NCBI GenBank assembly: GCA_907165275.2
Contig: OU015664.1
Span: forward strand, 10,192,001 to 10,256,000
Direction of reading: 5' to 3'
Length of the DNA stretch: 64,000 bases
DNA from: Zygaena filipendulae
Taxonomy: Eukaryota > Arthropoda > Insecta > Lepidoptera > Zygaenidae
Part shown: piece after piece, positions 48,011 to 59,399 of the stretch
How the letters are laid out: the number at the start of each line of letters is the position of its first letter
How positions within the stretch are numbered: the stretch's first letter is position 1
Translations under genes and position numbers: made by a program
The notes under the pieces: model-generated
What the model saw: the letters and a program-made list of their open reading frames with translations, nothing else
Told to the model about the DNA's origin: nothing
The model's database searches: none

Positions 48011-48366
48011 AAAACACAAAACTAAAAAACTAAAAATAAAAAGCTAAAAATAACAAAATACCGATTTAATCTAAAAGACAAAAAAACACGTAATATTATT
48101 ATTGGTTTGTGCTACCACTGATCGGTATGAAGTCGGTGACAAGCCAAATATGGAGGGGGAAGATGGACTAAGTCGACTCCCACCACCAGCTCTTCGTGAG
48201 CAGAACAACCCAAGTGGGCAGACACCAGTGGGCTTGTCACCGAATTCAAACCGATCAGTGGTAGCACAAACCAATAATAATATTACGTGTTTTTTTGTCT
48301 TTTAGATTAAATCGGTATTTTGTTATTTTAAGCTTTTTATTTTTAGTTTTTTAGTTTTGTGTTTTT
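48011..48366. repeat. near-perfect 350-bp palindrome
   Basis: Arms of about 125-145 bp are inverted copies: ACCACTGATCGGT at 48114 against ACCGATCAGTGGT at 48250, with AATCTAAAAGAC and AACACGTAATATTAT also mirrored. The spacer of about 80 bp is GC-richer. Because of the symmetry both strands show nearly the same ORF starting MVCATTDR. The left edge touches the AACCGACTTCCAAAAA motif common in lepidopteran repeats. Confidence 0.7.
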
Positions 48367-48370
48367 TAAT

Positions 48371-48448
48371 TACTGCCATTGGACTGGTACGGGTACCGAA
48401 CCCGTGATACCTCGAAAGTCAGTCAAGTTCCACAACCACAGTGATTAC
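48371..48448 (-). mobile_element. weak tRNA-like segment
   Basis: Minus strand CACGGGTTCGGTACCCGTAC gives a box-B arm; box A is poor. SINE remnant likely. Confidence 0.3.
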
Positions 48449-48747
48449 CTACGTATATAGAACACAATTCGACAAATAGAGGTAAGTATGTTATTTTCAA
48501 TATACACCAAACCAGTGAGCTTTGGAGTCCCTTTCGCCTCGATGCTTCGGGCGTCTGATTGAATTTCAGTTCGCAATGATTTAGTGCATATAAATAAGGG
48601 ATTCGGCTGCCAACGGGCATGCGACCCTTTGACTAGTATCCATCCTTAGCAATATAGCATCCAGCTGTGAGATTTGTTTGTACAATCAGCAAGAGGTTAG
48701 CAAGTTTTTGTGAGTTAAAAGTTTATTTTGACACACGAAAACTATGG

Positions 48748-48905
48748 TTTCGGAGTTCCCGCGGAAATTCCAGGATAATAAGTAACCTAGTCTAGTTTAC
48801 CTATCCTTTTCTGTAGTGCCGAATGTAAAATTTCATGACGTTCGGTTGAGTGGATAAGGCCTAAGCCTAACAAACAAACAAATAAACTCACTTTCTCATT
48901 TAAAT
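48748..48905 (-). mobile_element. Helitron-like copy lacking its hairpin end
   Basis: Begins GGAGTTCCCGCGG; ends CTCACTTTCTCATTTA. Confidence 0.5.
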
Positions 48906-48945
48906 TGTTATGATGAACAAATATTTATATCAACATAATATACAA

Positions 48946-49797
48946 CGTGTTAATGATTTGACTGAAAACTAGAAAGTAGTTTGTTCAGAATCGACTTCCG
49001 AATCGATCGCACTATGTTATCATATAGGTTATATATTTTATTTTTACCAACTCATGTCTAAATTATTTAAAATACAATATTTGGCGCGTACATCATTGCG
49101 CCTACGCGTCATTGACGCGTAGGCGCGGGCGTAGCGCTTGAAATTTCGTAGATAGGTCACCTCCAAACCAATGTTGAATAACTTTTAGACTATTCACTTT
49201 TTCGACACAATTTATATTATATTTTTTTTTAAATCATTTATTTAGTGAGGCTTTTTACGCTCATGCGCCAAGCCAGCGTCGTAATGTGTTACATATTGCA
49301 ATATAAAACTACTAATACAATAATTGAAATTCATTAATTTTAGGACATAAGCTATTTGCATTCCACTGTAAAATATTCGTTATTCTAGTTTGCTTATTAA
49401 AATTACGAGCCATTCTTAATGTATCCAAGTACCTCCATCAAAAAATCCATGTTCAAAAAACTCATGATAAAATTCGTTATTTCCCAAACCACGTATTTCA
49501 AAATAAATGTAAATTTGTCCCCAATATCGTCATTCGAAATGAAAACTTCTTTCAGTTTGCCCAACAACTTCCTGAAACTAAAATTTTCAATTTTTGAAGA
49601 TTTATTTCCAGCCGACTTACTCACAAACTCCTTAACGTCCTTATTTTTCTGTAAAAATTCAGATGTAACCTCATCCTGAATTTCACGACCAGCCTTCTTT
49701 CGTTTGCTCTTTATAGTTTTTAACTTACTTTTTGGTTTCTTCGTAAGCACTGGTTTATTTTTATCAGGTTTTTGGTAAATTCATTAACACGTTGTAT
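48946..49797. mobile_element. TA-flanked inverted-repeat element (about 850 bp) carrying an ORF
   Basis: Left end TA-CAACGTGTTAATGA and right end TTCATTAACACGTTG-TA are inverted repeats flanked by TA, the mark of Tc1/mariner-type insertion. The left 270 bp, including a GC-rich stretch with CGCGTAGGCGCGGGC, match most of the short element at 53692-54038 in inverted orientation. The remaining 560 bp are absent from that relative and contain a lysine-rich minus-strand ORF. Confidence 0.6.
49403..49771 (-). CDS. lysine-rich ORF inside the TA-flanked element; possible captured transcript
   Basis: The frame is open from just inside the element's right end (no ATG; it reads YQKPDKNKPVLTKKPKSK) to TAA at 49403. 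The N-terminal third is basic (KSKRKKAGREIQDE). The C-terminal part alternates charged and hydrophobic residues (FRKLLGKLKEVFISNDDIGD, then FILKYVVWEITNFIMSFLNM). Downstream on the same strand are an AATAAA (49242-49237) and, 6 nt further, an A9 tract (49230-49222), as at the end of a polyadenylated transcript. It does not resemble a transposase. It may be a 5'-truncated retrocopy captured by the element. Family unknown. Confidence 0.35.
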   Translation of the reverse strand, partial: KPDKNKPVLTKKPKSKLKTIKSKRKKAGREIQDEVTSEFLQKNKDVKEFVSKSAGNKSSKIENFSFRKLLGKLKEVFISNDDIGDKFTFILKYVVWEITNFIMSFLNMDFLMEVLGYIKNGS

Positions 49798-50386
49798 ATA
49801 CCTAATCCATACCTAATAATTATTATGAATTATGTAGTATTATGTATTATGTTTGTCGGTAAACAACACTCTCATGATTATTTTTCCACCTTGAATAATT
49901 TTCTTTTTGTCATTGGCAGCACAAAAGGACGCTGATGTGTGTTTCGCATTTTGTATAGAGGCAAGTACCGATTTACGCATGAACAATTTCTTCGTAGGCA
50001 ATTTTCGTCGTAATTCTAGTAGGTAGGTAAAAAAGTTGCGTTTGTAAAAAATACTTCCATTTCTTCAATATCATGAGAAAATAACATGAATTCCTGATAG
50101 ATAGATATAACTTAGACCTGGTTAAAAATTGAGTAAATAGATAAGACCTAAAAGTATTTGCGTTAGTTCTAAAATCAAATTCGGATATTTTTTTACTATA
50201 AGGTAAGTACTATCTGTCAATGTTAGTTTAATTTTGTTATTTTTATTTCACAGCATAGCTAATCACCTTTTCCAACTGTTGAAGTTCAGACAAGATAGAT
50301 ATCTAGACAAGTCATATAAATAAAATTGAAGTGTCTGTTTGTAATTTCAAATTAGCAGCTTTTCACTAAATGCATGCCTACGAAAT

Positions 50387-50713
50387 AGGGATGTTGACTA
50401 CTATTGAAAATCAAAATTCTAATTAGTCCGTCAGTTAGAAAATAAAAAAAACAATAGACACGTATTTTTTGTTTTTTTAAATAAATTAAAATATACAGAG
50501 ATAAAGCGCATTAAAGTTTAGGATGAGGAGGTCGTGACGTCACTAACCACAAAACCGCCATACAAACTGTCAGAATAGTGACGTCACGCGAAATTTCAAC
50601 TCAATATATCGCCGTTATTTTTTGATTACATAAAAAAAGAAAAAATACGTGTCCAATATTTTTTAATAATCTACAAGACGGACTAAAAAATAAAAATTAG
50701 TCAACATGCCCAT
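50387..50713 (-). mobile_element. CRE-bearing MITE, copy G
   Basis: Full-length; CREs at 50534-50543 and 50578-50587. Copy H lies about 0.7 kb away in the opposite orientation, so the two could form a long foldback. Confidence 0.7.
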
Positions 50714-50754
50714 TATGTACGGTACCTACTTACATCAAAAAAGAAATTTTGGAA

Positions 50755-50936
50755 ATTTTTCTGTTTGTCTGTCTGTCTATTTGTTCGGGGTAATCTCTGA
50801 AACGGCTGGACCGATTTTAGTGGAACTCTCACTGGCAGTTAGCTGATATTATAAGAAGTAACTTGGCTACTTTTTATCCCGGAATTCCCGCGGGATCTCT
50901 GAAATTAACGCGGGTGAAACTGCGGGGCACAGCTAG
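50755..50936 (+). mobile_element. Helitron-like copy, subfamily S5
   Basis: TGTCTGTCTGTCTATTTG then GGCTGGACCGATTTTAG; TTTATCCCGGAATTCCCGCG; CTAG|T at 50933-50936. Confidence 0.65.
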
Positions 50937-51428
50937 TGTAGAGTATAATTATGTCAGTGAGTATTAAAATTTGTTTACCCGTCGGTATAAATGGAATCCC
51001 TAAACTCTGAATATAGCGTACGTTTATAAGACTATATACAAAAGATAAATCCCCAAAACTGAGTAAGTGTTCATTATTACCTCAGTGATGTGACACTAAA
51101 ATAAAATCATTTTACTCTTAACAGCTAACTCCCAAGGAGCGTATTTGCAAACACACTTCGAAACTCAAACTCTTCACAAAACGATGAAAACTTGAGAGTG
51201 GCTGTATAATAAGTTTTTGATGGACACTAAAGTATGATTGCGCGAAACGAGATGTTATATTCTTGGCAAAGACTCACTCTGGTTGAGGGAGACTCATGCC
51301 AAAATACAAACTTCAAAGCGTCTCATTTAACTTAGATTAATTTTGTGTTGAAGTTAAAAACAAGATAAGTATTGGATCCTTAACGAAACAAACGGGTGCA
51401 TACAGTTAGAAATGTAAGTAGATTTCAA

Positions 51429-51753
51429 TGGGCATGTTGACTAATTTTAATTTTTTAGTCCGTCTTGTAGATTATTAAAAAATATTGGACACGTATTTTT
51501 TCTTTTTTTACGTAATCAAAAAATAACGGCGATATATTGAGTTGAAATTTCGCGTGACGTCACTATTCTGACAGTTTGTATGGCGGTTTTGCGGTTAGTG
51601 ACGTCACGACCTCCTCATCCTAAACTTTAATGCGCTTTATCTCTGTATATTTTAATTTACTTAAAAAAGCAAAAAAATACGTGTCTATTGTTTTTTTATT
51701 TTCTTACTGACGGACTAATTAGAATTTTGATTTTCAAAAGTAGTCCACATCCC
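51429..51753 (+). mobile_element. CRE-bearing MITE, copy H
   Basis: Full-length; CREs at 51554-51563 and 51598-51607. Very similar to copies A and G, suggesting recent activity of the family. Confidence 0.7.
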
Positions 51754-52724
51754 TAGAGGATTCGTGACAGTAATTTCTAGCTAGCTAGCTAAAAATAATT
51801 TTTAAAATAAAAATAATTAAAATTTACTGCTACTTTACTTCAATGCGAAAGTTTGTTTGTTCGTTTGTTAACGTTCAGCTCCGTAACGGACGAACGGATT
51901 TTTATAGCTTTAGATCCTGGTGCGGTTAATATCTTTAAATCAAATACCTATTCGATATAAATAATTATTTTTAATTAATTAATAAACGTTCCTGTTTATG
52001 TTGAAATAAAGAAGAAAAAAGAATAAATTAACATTGTTTTTAGAAGATGGGAGAACTAAAAACTAGATTCTGTACCTACAAAAGTATGGAATACTCTTCA
52101 TAAAGCAAACACGTAGTTATACGATGTCACGGCTTCAACATTACCATAATATTATCATGATATGTCGCACTATGATCCGCCAAATCCATTTAATCTAATT
52201 GTTACTTTAAACGTCTATAAATAAAGTCTGAATTCGTTGTACGTAAATTGAAAATGCATGTACCAAGACTACGAATTTGCGAGATGTACGATAATAATAT
52301 TACGTATGACACTCAAGCCTGAACATCTGCCGGATTATTCTGTTAGCTTATGTACGTAAATTTCACTTCACTTAACATTCGAACTCGTGTATAGCCTAAG
52401 CGTCTCTAATAATGAGAGCAGGTTCACTTTCAAAATAATAAGATTTCAAGAGATTAAGGTTTGCAACGTTTATATACTTATCTATTTAAGTAGTGTTACA
52501 TAAAAAAAAATAATAAACTTTTTTGCTTTCTAATGTGTGACAGATCAAGTTAGTAAATTTAAAAGTGAGTATAAATTTTTCACCAACCTATAGTTTAAAT
52601 GACAATATCTACATCATAATACACGCCCTTTTTTACCTATTTTAGTTACTTCATTATGTATTTTTTTTATTATTGTGATAAGATTATTTGATTTGATTTG
52701 ATAAAGAATTAGATTTTTCTCGTC

Positions 52725-52828
52725 GACACGTTGTCAGAAGTACAGAAAAAAACATAGGGTACTTTCTATCCTGGAATTCCCTCAAGAACTCAAGAACTAA
52801 CGTGGGCGAAACTGCGGGGAACAGCTAA
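52725..52828 (+). mobile_element. Helitron-like fragment
   Basis: ACACGTTGTCAGAAGTACAG through GGGGAACAGCTAA. Confidence 0.5.
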
Positions 52829-53213
52829 TAAAATTCACTCCAACGTCACATGGGAATTCACCGCGTGACTTTCGGGGGCGACTTAACAGAATATCGTACA
52901 ACATATGTGCGGGTTACTTATATCTACAGGCATAAACCTGTTAGAGTGGCAAGATGAAACTATTTTCCGACCGCGTTACTTAACCCCGCTCGTAAACCGC
53001 TCGCAGCGACCCCGTGGGACGTGTTACGTGTTCACATACGAATTTTTAAACTAAACCTAAGTACCAAAACAAACTACCTTGTGCGGCATGGTTCAGTTCT
53101 CTTGCAGTTTTCCTTTATTTTTAAAACGTAACTACGTCTTAAATTCCTTCCGGTTTGTCTAAAACGCCCAATAATGTAACATTCTTGTGAGAACTTATGT
53201 AACTTTGCGCGCA

Positions 53214-53536
53214 ATGGGGATGTTGACGACTTTTGAAAATCAAAATTCTAATTAGTCCATCAGTTAGAAAATAAAAAAGACAATAGACACGTATTTTTTG
53301 CTTTTTCAAATAAATTAAAATATACAGAGATAAAGCGCATTAAAGTTTAGGGTGAGGGGGTCGTGACGTCACTAACCGCTAAAACCGCCATACAAACTGT
53401 CAGAATAGTGACGTCACGCGAAATTTCAACTCAATATATCGCCGTTATTTTTTAATCACGTAAAAATACGTGTCCAATATTTTTTAATAATCTAAACAAA
53501 ACGGACTAAAAAATAAAAATTAGTCAACATACCCAT
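53214..53536 (-). mobile_element. CRE-bearing MITE, copy I
   Basis: Full-length; CREs at 53363-53372 and 53408-53417. A small deletion removes the A-rich segment after TACGTAAAAA. Confidence 0.7.
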
Positions 53537-53691
53537 TTACAAAATTTTTGTTCAATTAACACTTGGAGTGCGAAGACAACTTCTTTTCTATAATTAGATT
53601 AGGAGATACAAATATTAATACCAACAAGTACCTATATCGATATCATGTTTTGCTTAGTTTTGGACCAGGCGACGACGTGCGCTGAGTATAC

Positions 53692-54038
53692 AACGTGTTA
53701 ATGTATTAACTGAAAACCTGGTATGCCCCATTTAAAAAAATAAGCATTAATACGATTAAAATATATTTTATGTCGAAAAATATACTTTAAAAGTTATTCA
53801 ACATTAGTTTGGAGATGACCTATCTACGAAATTCCAAGCGCTACACCCGCGCCTACCGGTACGAATTTTTTTACTGCGGGCGGCGTACGCGCCAAATATT
53901 GTACTATAAATAATTTAGACATGGGCTAGTAAAAATGAAAAAATATAACCTATATTAAAACATAGTGCGATCGATTCTCTAGATGATTCTGAGCAAACTA
54001 CTTTCTAGTTTTCAGTTAAATCATTAACACGTTGTAGA
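53692..54038. mobile_element. short TA-flanked inverted-repeat MITE, related to 48946-49797
   Basis: About 345 bp with ends TA-CAACGTGTTAATG and CATTAACACGTTG-TA. The inverted repeats extend about 28 bp through a shared ACTGAAAAC block. The internal sequence is the reverse complement of the left part of the larger element, including the GCGCTACACCCGCGCC segment. No ORF. Confidence 0.65.
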
Positions 54039-54039
54039 T

Positions 54040-54135
54040 GGGCATCAATCGATTCAATCGGGTTTAAACCCGGTGCTTGCAAATTAAAACCCAATAAACA
54101 CCGTAAACATCTAGAAGCCCGATTGTTTGTCCATG
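54040..54135. repeat. relative of the 11550-11642 hairpin
   Basis: Shares ATCGGGTTTAAACCCGGTGC, CCCGATTGTTTGTCC and the ATGAGTGACTAT flank. Confidence 0.45.
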
Positions 54136-54152
54136 AGTGACTATTTCTTAAT

Positions 54153-54520
54153 AATATATAAATCACGTATCACGTTGTTTGTCCGCGATGGACTCCGAAA
54201 CTACAGAACGGATTTTGATAAAATTTTGTGACCATTTATAATATGATCCAACTTAAAAGATTGGATAGTTTTTATCCCGGAATTCCCGCGGTAACTCCGG
54301 AATTACCGCGGGTGAAACCGCGGGGGACAGCTAGTCTTTATATATAAAAATGGATTGCTCTTCGTTAGTCTCGCTAAAACTCGTAAATGGCTGGACCGAT
54401 TTGGCTAATTTTGATCTTGAAAGATTCGTGGAAGTTCAGGGAAGGTTTAAACGGTGAGAAGTTGGGAGTTCCTGCGGGAATTCTGAAACTCATACGGGTG
54501 AAACTGCGAGGCAAAGCTAG
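54153..54520 (+). mobile_element. adjacent Helitron-like copies, S3 (54153-54334) then S6 (54335-54520)
   Basis: The first ends CTAG at 54331-54334 and the second begins directly after with TCTTTATATATAAAAATGG, ending CTAG at 54517-54520. Same orientation, head to tail, no spacer. Confidence 0.65.
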
Positions 54521-54689
54521 TTTAAAATAATTATTTGAAAAAGTATACGTAAAACAATTTTTAAATCTTTCCGTAGGTAAGTATCCCACCAAAAATATTT
54601 TCATGTAAAATGTTGCCAAGGTGAGACCATTATAATTCGCACTGTCAAAAAGTTCTTCTACCTTTCTTTTTACATCTCTTTCTACCGGA

Positions 54690-54832
54690 GGAGGCTGCCT
54701 ATGAAAAAATTGCTTTCAGCAATATAGGTCGCCTCATTGTACGTATCCATATGTTTCTGTGTTTTGTAAATATTGTGTCTTCTACTGTGTGTGCAATAAA
54801 GTATATTTGATTTGATTTGATTTGATTTGAAA
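54690..54832 (+). mobile_element. retroposon 3' end with (TTTGA)n tail
   Basis: GGAGGAGGCTGCCTATG ... GTGTGCAATAAAGTATAT followed by tandem TTTGA; the AATAAA plus short tandem tail is typical of CR1/L2-like 3' ends. Confidence 0.55.
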
Positions 54833-54954
54833 GTTAACAGATCTCATGTAGAGCCAAGCTTCTAACTCTACATGCCCTAACTTTACTCGGCCTAACTTCA
54901 CAAACTCTACACCTTAGTTAAAATATGCCGCTTGGCCATTCACATGGGTGAAAA

Positions 54955-55149
54955 ATGTATCCACTGTTCATTACTTTTCTGTTATACAATAGTTCTTGTA
55001 GGAACGAAACGGCCAACGTGACACTTAAAAGTTTTTACGACGTAACAGATCCACAAAGTTTAAATTGGTATAACATCTTATACCTACTATCTAACTCAAC
55101 ACAAGAAGATGAAATACTTTCGTCAAAAAACTGTACAAAAAACAATTAA
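54955..55149 (+). CDS. possible small exon or ORF, unidentified
   Basis: 64 codons starting with a hydrophobic stretch (MYPLFITFLLYNSSC), then an Asn/Thr/Ser-rich region with several N-glycosylation-like motifs (NETANVT, NSTQ, NCTK) and stop TAA. An acceptor-like TTCTTGTAG lies inside at about 54993-55001, so the real exon, if any, may begin there. This could be chance in AT-rich DNA. Confidence 0.2.
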   Translation: MYPLFITFLLYNSSCRNETANVTLKSFYDVTDPQSLNWYNILYLLSNSTQEDEILSSKNCTKNN

Positions 55150-55518
55150 TTAAAAACAATTTGTTACATTTTCTTTAAGCGCTTGTAATTTTCCAACACG
55201 TAAACGTTAAGGGAAATCATTACCGCAACATTGCACGAGTCGACTTCGAAAACACGAAATGGGACAAAAAAACCGGGACTTAAGTAAAATGCCTTTGTTT
55301 TAAGTGGCCTGCGACATGCGAGAACGATTTAATACCTTTAAACGTTAATTGCTAGTTGGAAGGTAACTTAATTGGTTGTACTAGGAACTAATTACTCAGT
55401 AGTGCTCACTGCTTAGGTTTTCAACGGAAATTCTTTGCTGAAAAGTTTATTTAAACATATCAAATGAGCTTCTTAACCTGTTCCGGCTATAGCGGAATAA
55501 CAATTAAGCATTAAAATC

Positions 55519-55575
55519 TTTAACCGACTTCCAAAAAGGAGGAGGTTCTGTGTTGAAATTGAAAATTGAAATTTA
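55519..55575 (+). repeat. second copy of the AACCGACTTCC motif
   Basis: Same start as at 47118, then it diverges. Confidence 0.5.
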
Positions 55576-55579
55576 AATT

Positions 55580-56384
55580 ACTTTGTTCGGCTGTATGTCA
55601 TATACCTTTATTTTTTATTTATTTATTAAAAGGAAAAGGTTCTATGTACCTATATTGAACTATATTTCTTTTTTTCAAATTTGACGCCACTGTATATTTA
55701 TTCATTCAAACTGATAACCGCAGTTTTAACCCTATAGGTAAATTGTTAACTTCAATACCTCTTTGATGTACCGGTAACAAAAACCTGCGTCACTTCTTGT
55801 TACCTATTACAGTTAAAAAAGAACACGTCGATCCATTGCTCTGTTGCAACATTCGTAAGCTGTACAGACTAACAAACTTTCGTACGTATAACATCAGTTT
55901 GGGAGAGGAAGGATTCGTTTCGTATAAAATAGATTATCCCTTTGTGTACTAACAACAAAGGTAAAACAATCGTGCGGAACGTCCGTCCTAGTAAGTTTAT
56001 CTGATATTAGTTTTCAATTTCCCCTTCCCTTTTCCATTGGAGAGCTATGAATAAGAAACGTAATATTACACAGATGATCGAAATATTACAGATGACTTTG
56101 GACGAGGCATAGATAGATACTAGATAGACTTACTATTTATTGGACACCATAAAAAGAAACAAAGAAAAACTATTTTTATTATCGATATAAAACATTGACA
56201 GATCAGACTTGCTGTTACAAATAGACAAATTGTCTTTATCGAAGTGTAAGTATCTAAGTAGGCAAGTATTTGATTTTTATCGCATGAATAGAGTTTAAAG
56301 AGTTTTAGTAAAACACTTGCAAAAAGAAAAAGTTCGGCAGAGCATGCAAGATAACTTGGGTTTAGATTAGGCACTTCTTTAATG
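55580..56384. other. no feature recognised
   Basis: AT-rich; the frame at 56120-56374 (minus) is hydrophobic and low-complexity with no supporting signals. Confidence 0.3.
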
Positions 56385-56445
56385 TTTGTTTATTATTCTT
56401 GTGTGTTGTGCAAAAATAATTTTTATTCTATTCTATTAAATAAAG
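56385..56445 (+). mobile_element. short retroposon tail with (TTCTA)n
   Basis: GTGTGTTGTGCAAAAATAAT then TTTATTCTATTCTATT, like the tail at 24915-24950. Confidence 0.35.
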
Positions 56446-56844
56446 CGTATTAAGTATACAGCTGAATTAAGAAAGTCCTTCTTTTTGAAGTAGATTAAAA
56501 ATAAAAACAACAAATAAAATTACCGTGACTCGAACTATTATCCAGGTGATCATGAGCCGTATGTCTTCGATCACAACTGCTATATTTATCATAAAACTGA
56601 ACATATAATGTGGAAGTATTTCACACCCGTGCCAGAAGAAGTTTTACTCCAATAAATTTCACTTGCTGTTTGTTTGTAGAGTTCTATTACCTAGATGGTC
56701 GTATACATAATGAAGTAAGGTATTCTGTTTTCAATTTTAATTTCAAAAAACTATTTTTTTTTATTTGAACGTTATTTTATAAACAAATTTTATTAATAAC
56801 GGGAGTTGTTGACGCGCCGACACGCCGACGGATCATACAAACTC

Positions 56845-57165
56845 TAATAGCCGGTTTACACTTCCATAAGTAAGTAAGTAAGTAAGTAAGTACCCACCTA
56901 AGTAAGTTAACCCACGTGTGGACGCCGGCCGGCAAGTAAGTGATTAAGTAGCAACTTGCCGCAGGAGAGAAACCAGTACTATTTTTTGAACAGGAGAGTA
57001 GCGCATACACTCTCCCGCTTCGTCTTCTGCTCCACGCCAACTTATTACTTACTAGTTGCCGCTGCCGCCGTGTGGATGGCGGCTGACAAGTAAGTAGGGT
57101 GAAGAAATGTATTGTTGAACTTACTCACTTACTTACTTATGGATCGCCGTTTGGACGTTGCTTAG
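56845..57165. repeat. inverted-repeat element with (AAGT)n arms
   Basis: CATAAGTAAGTAAGT... near the left end is mirrored by ACTTACTTACTTATGGATCG near the right. Inside are three related GTGTGGA(C/T)G(C/G)CGG-type blocks each followed by AAGTAAGT. The AAGT units at 56873-56894 form a short tetranucleotide array. Confidence 0.5.
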
Positions 57166-57539
57166 ATACTACTTTTTGATTAAGTAAGTAAGTTGGTAAG
57201 TTGAAATTTAGTAACTTAATACAAAAAAATACGCCACATCCATTGTAACTTGAATCAAAATGCTGTTCTGGAACAATAAGGCGAGATCAAACGCAATAAA
57301 GGGCAATGTTTGCTCTTGAAAATGGTACTCCTATCTATTGAAAGGCGCAAGCGTGCGATACGAATAGGTACGCTCTTGTCGACATTGTTAGCCTTATTAT
57401 TTTGTGACTTTTAAGACACTTGAGACTGTTTTAGGTAACACTTTTAACTAAACTTAAAATTGTTCACAAAGTCAACCGAAGTAGAAAACTTTGGCAAGTT
57501 GAAATGTTGTCTTTCGCAGTGAAACTTTATGTTTTCATA

Positions 57540-57684
57540 ACTTTACTACTAAACCGGTTATCAAGAAATTTTGCATACACTTTGTCAGGGGTACAGAATA
57601 GATGGATGACATACGGTAATTTTGCCCCAGAATTTTCATGGAATCTCTTAAATTAATTGGGATGAAACCGCGGGGAACAGCTAA
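57540..57684 (+). mobile_element. Helitron-like fragment
   Basis: AAATTTTGCATACACTTTGT, ACCGCGGGGAACAGCTAA. Confidence 0.5.
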
Positions 57685-58837
57685 GATGTACTCTTTCAAT
57701 AATAAATCTGAAAATGAAGACGTTTGGATATTTGTCGTCCAATTCTAGGAAAATTTCTTCCTGCGAAAGCATGTTTGATTGTTTGTCCGGATTCAACCTC
57801 GTTACTTCGCAGGGGATTGGAGTAAATTTACCGGTTATTTACGTCAACAAAAACAAACACAATATCATCTAATTATACTTATACATACAAGTTACCGAGA
57901 AAATATGAAGAGAAATGATACAGGTAAAGTAAACATTTGCATTAGTGGAACAACTCAGATATCATAAAGTTCGTATTCCATCGATTATGACCGATTACGT
58001 CTGATGGTTGGCCGCCGCTAATATAAAAATTGGTTCCGTTTGACCAAACAACGTTTGCAATATGGTATTTGGACGCTTTCCAAACTAAAACATCATATCT
58101 AGTTCTATTGAGTAATTTTACTCGTTCTTAAAATATTCCCTTAAATAATATGACCGACAAGCAATATTTACACAAAACACAATATCTACATATGTCGGAA
58201 GCTTTATGTAACTTTGCTGGCCCGTTTAACTATCTTGAAGTTTCTAAGCCTGTATGTATTTTAATTAAAATAACATTACTATTCTATTATTAATATCGAT
58301 ATCGATATCGATAGGACTGACAGTTAGTTATACTATATTATAACTTTTCGCGTTATTTCGACGATAATTTGTGATATAACACTATTCTATTATTATAATA
58401 TTATGATAAGTAAAAGCAAATTGCTTTACCAACAAATCTTTATTTAGGTACTTGACCTGTTTTATAATATCGATATTCTCGTCCGATTCCACTTGAATGC
58501 TTCGTCATCAAACCGATTTTTATAGCTCCGATATACGTCTTTTTTGGGCAAATAAAATTTACTTATCTCTATTTTATTGTCTGACCTGAATATGTAATAA
58601 CATAATAACAAGTTTGGGCCTTGTCAATAATCATGTTTATTTATTAGCTTCTATGAGAAAATAATAATATATTTTTCGAGCAACATCCATCGTTTCAGTA
58701 ATGTCATAATATGGGTGACTTTTTTATGTATGGAATGATCGTATGCTAATTTCTATGTAAAACTAGTTGCTCCAGCCCGATTTTGACTATCTCCACTCTG
58801 CTTGCATTCACTATCTTTCTAATCTATACTGATAACT

Positions 58838-59226
58838 ACATAGTATAAAACAAAGTCGCTTTCTCTGTCCCTATATCCCTATGTATGCTTATATCTTTAA
58901 AACTACGCAACGGATTTTGATACGGTTTTCATCAATAGATAGAGTGATTCATGAGGAAGGTTTATAACTATATTTTATCCTGAAACTCCCATGGGAACTC
59001 CGAAATTACCGAGGGTGATACCGCGCGGGTCAGTTAGTAATATTATAAATGCAAAAGTAACTCTCTCTGTTATCTTGTCACGTCTACGTCTTAACTACTC
59101 AACTGATCGTCATGAAATTTTGCATACACGTTGTCATGGGTACAGAAAAGGAAGCAAAGTACCTTTTTATCCCGGAATTCCTGTGGGGATCCTGGAATTA
59201 ACGCAAGTAAAACCGCGGGGAACTGC
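58838..59226 (+). mobile_element. adjacent Helitron-like copies, S2 (to 59037) then S1 (to about 59226)
   Basis: S2 starts ATAGTATAAAACAAAGTCGC and ends CAGTTAG; S1 starts at the shared TAGTAATATTATAAATG. Head-to-tail without spacer. Confidence 0.6.
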
Positions 59227-59399
59227 ATGAATAATGTCTCCCAAATATATAGGCAATAACTGGTAACATAGATCATCGCAATGTTGCCCTCAAAGTGTAA
59301 ATTAGGGAGCTCTAAAACTCGTTTCAATACTTTAGATGTGGAATGGAAAGATAGCAAAAGCATTGCTTACTTACTAGAATGAATAACTTCGGGTCCCCT

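Noticed and set aside
48071..48305. Twin 67-codon ORFs on both strands
   Set aside because: An automatic consequence of the palindrome symmetry.
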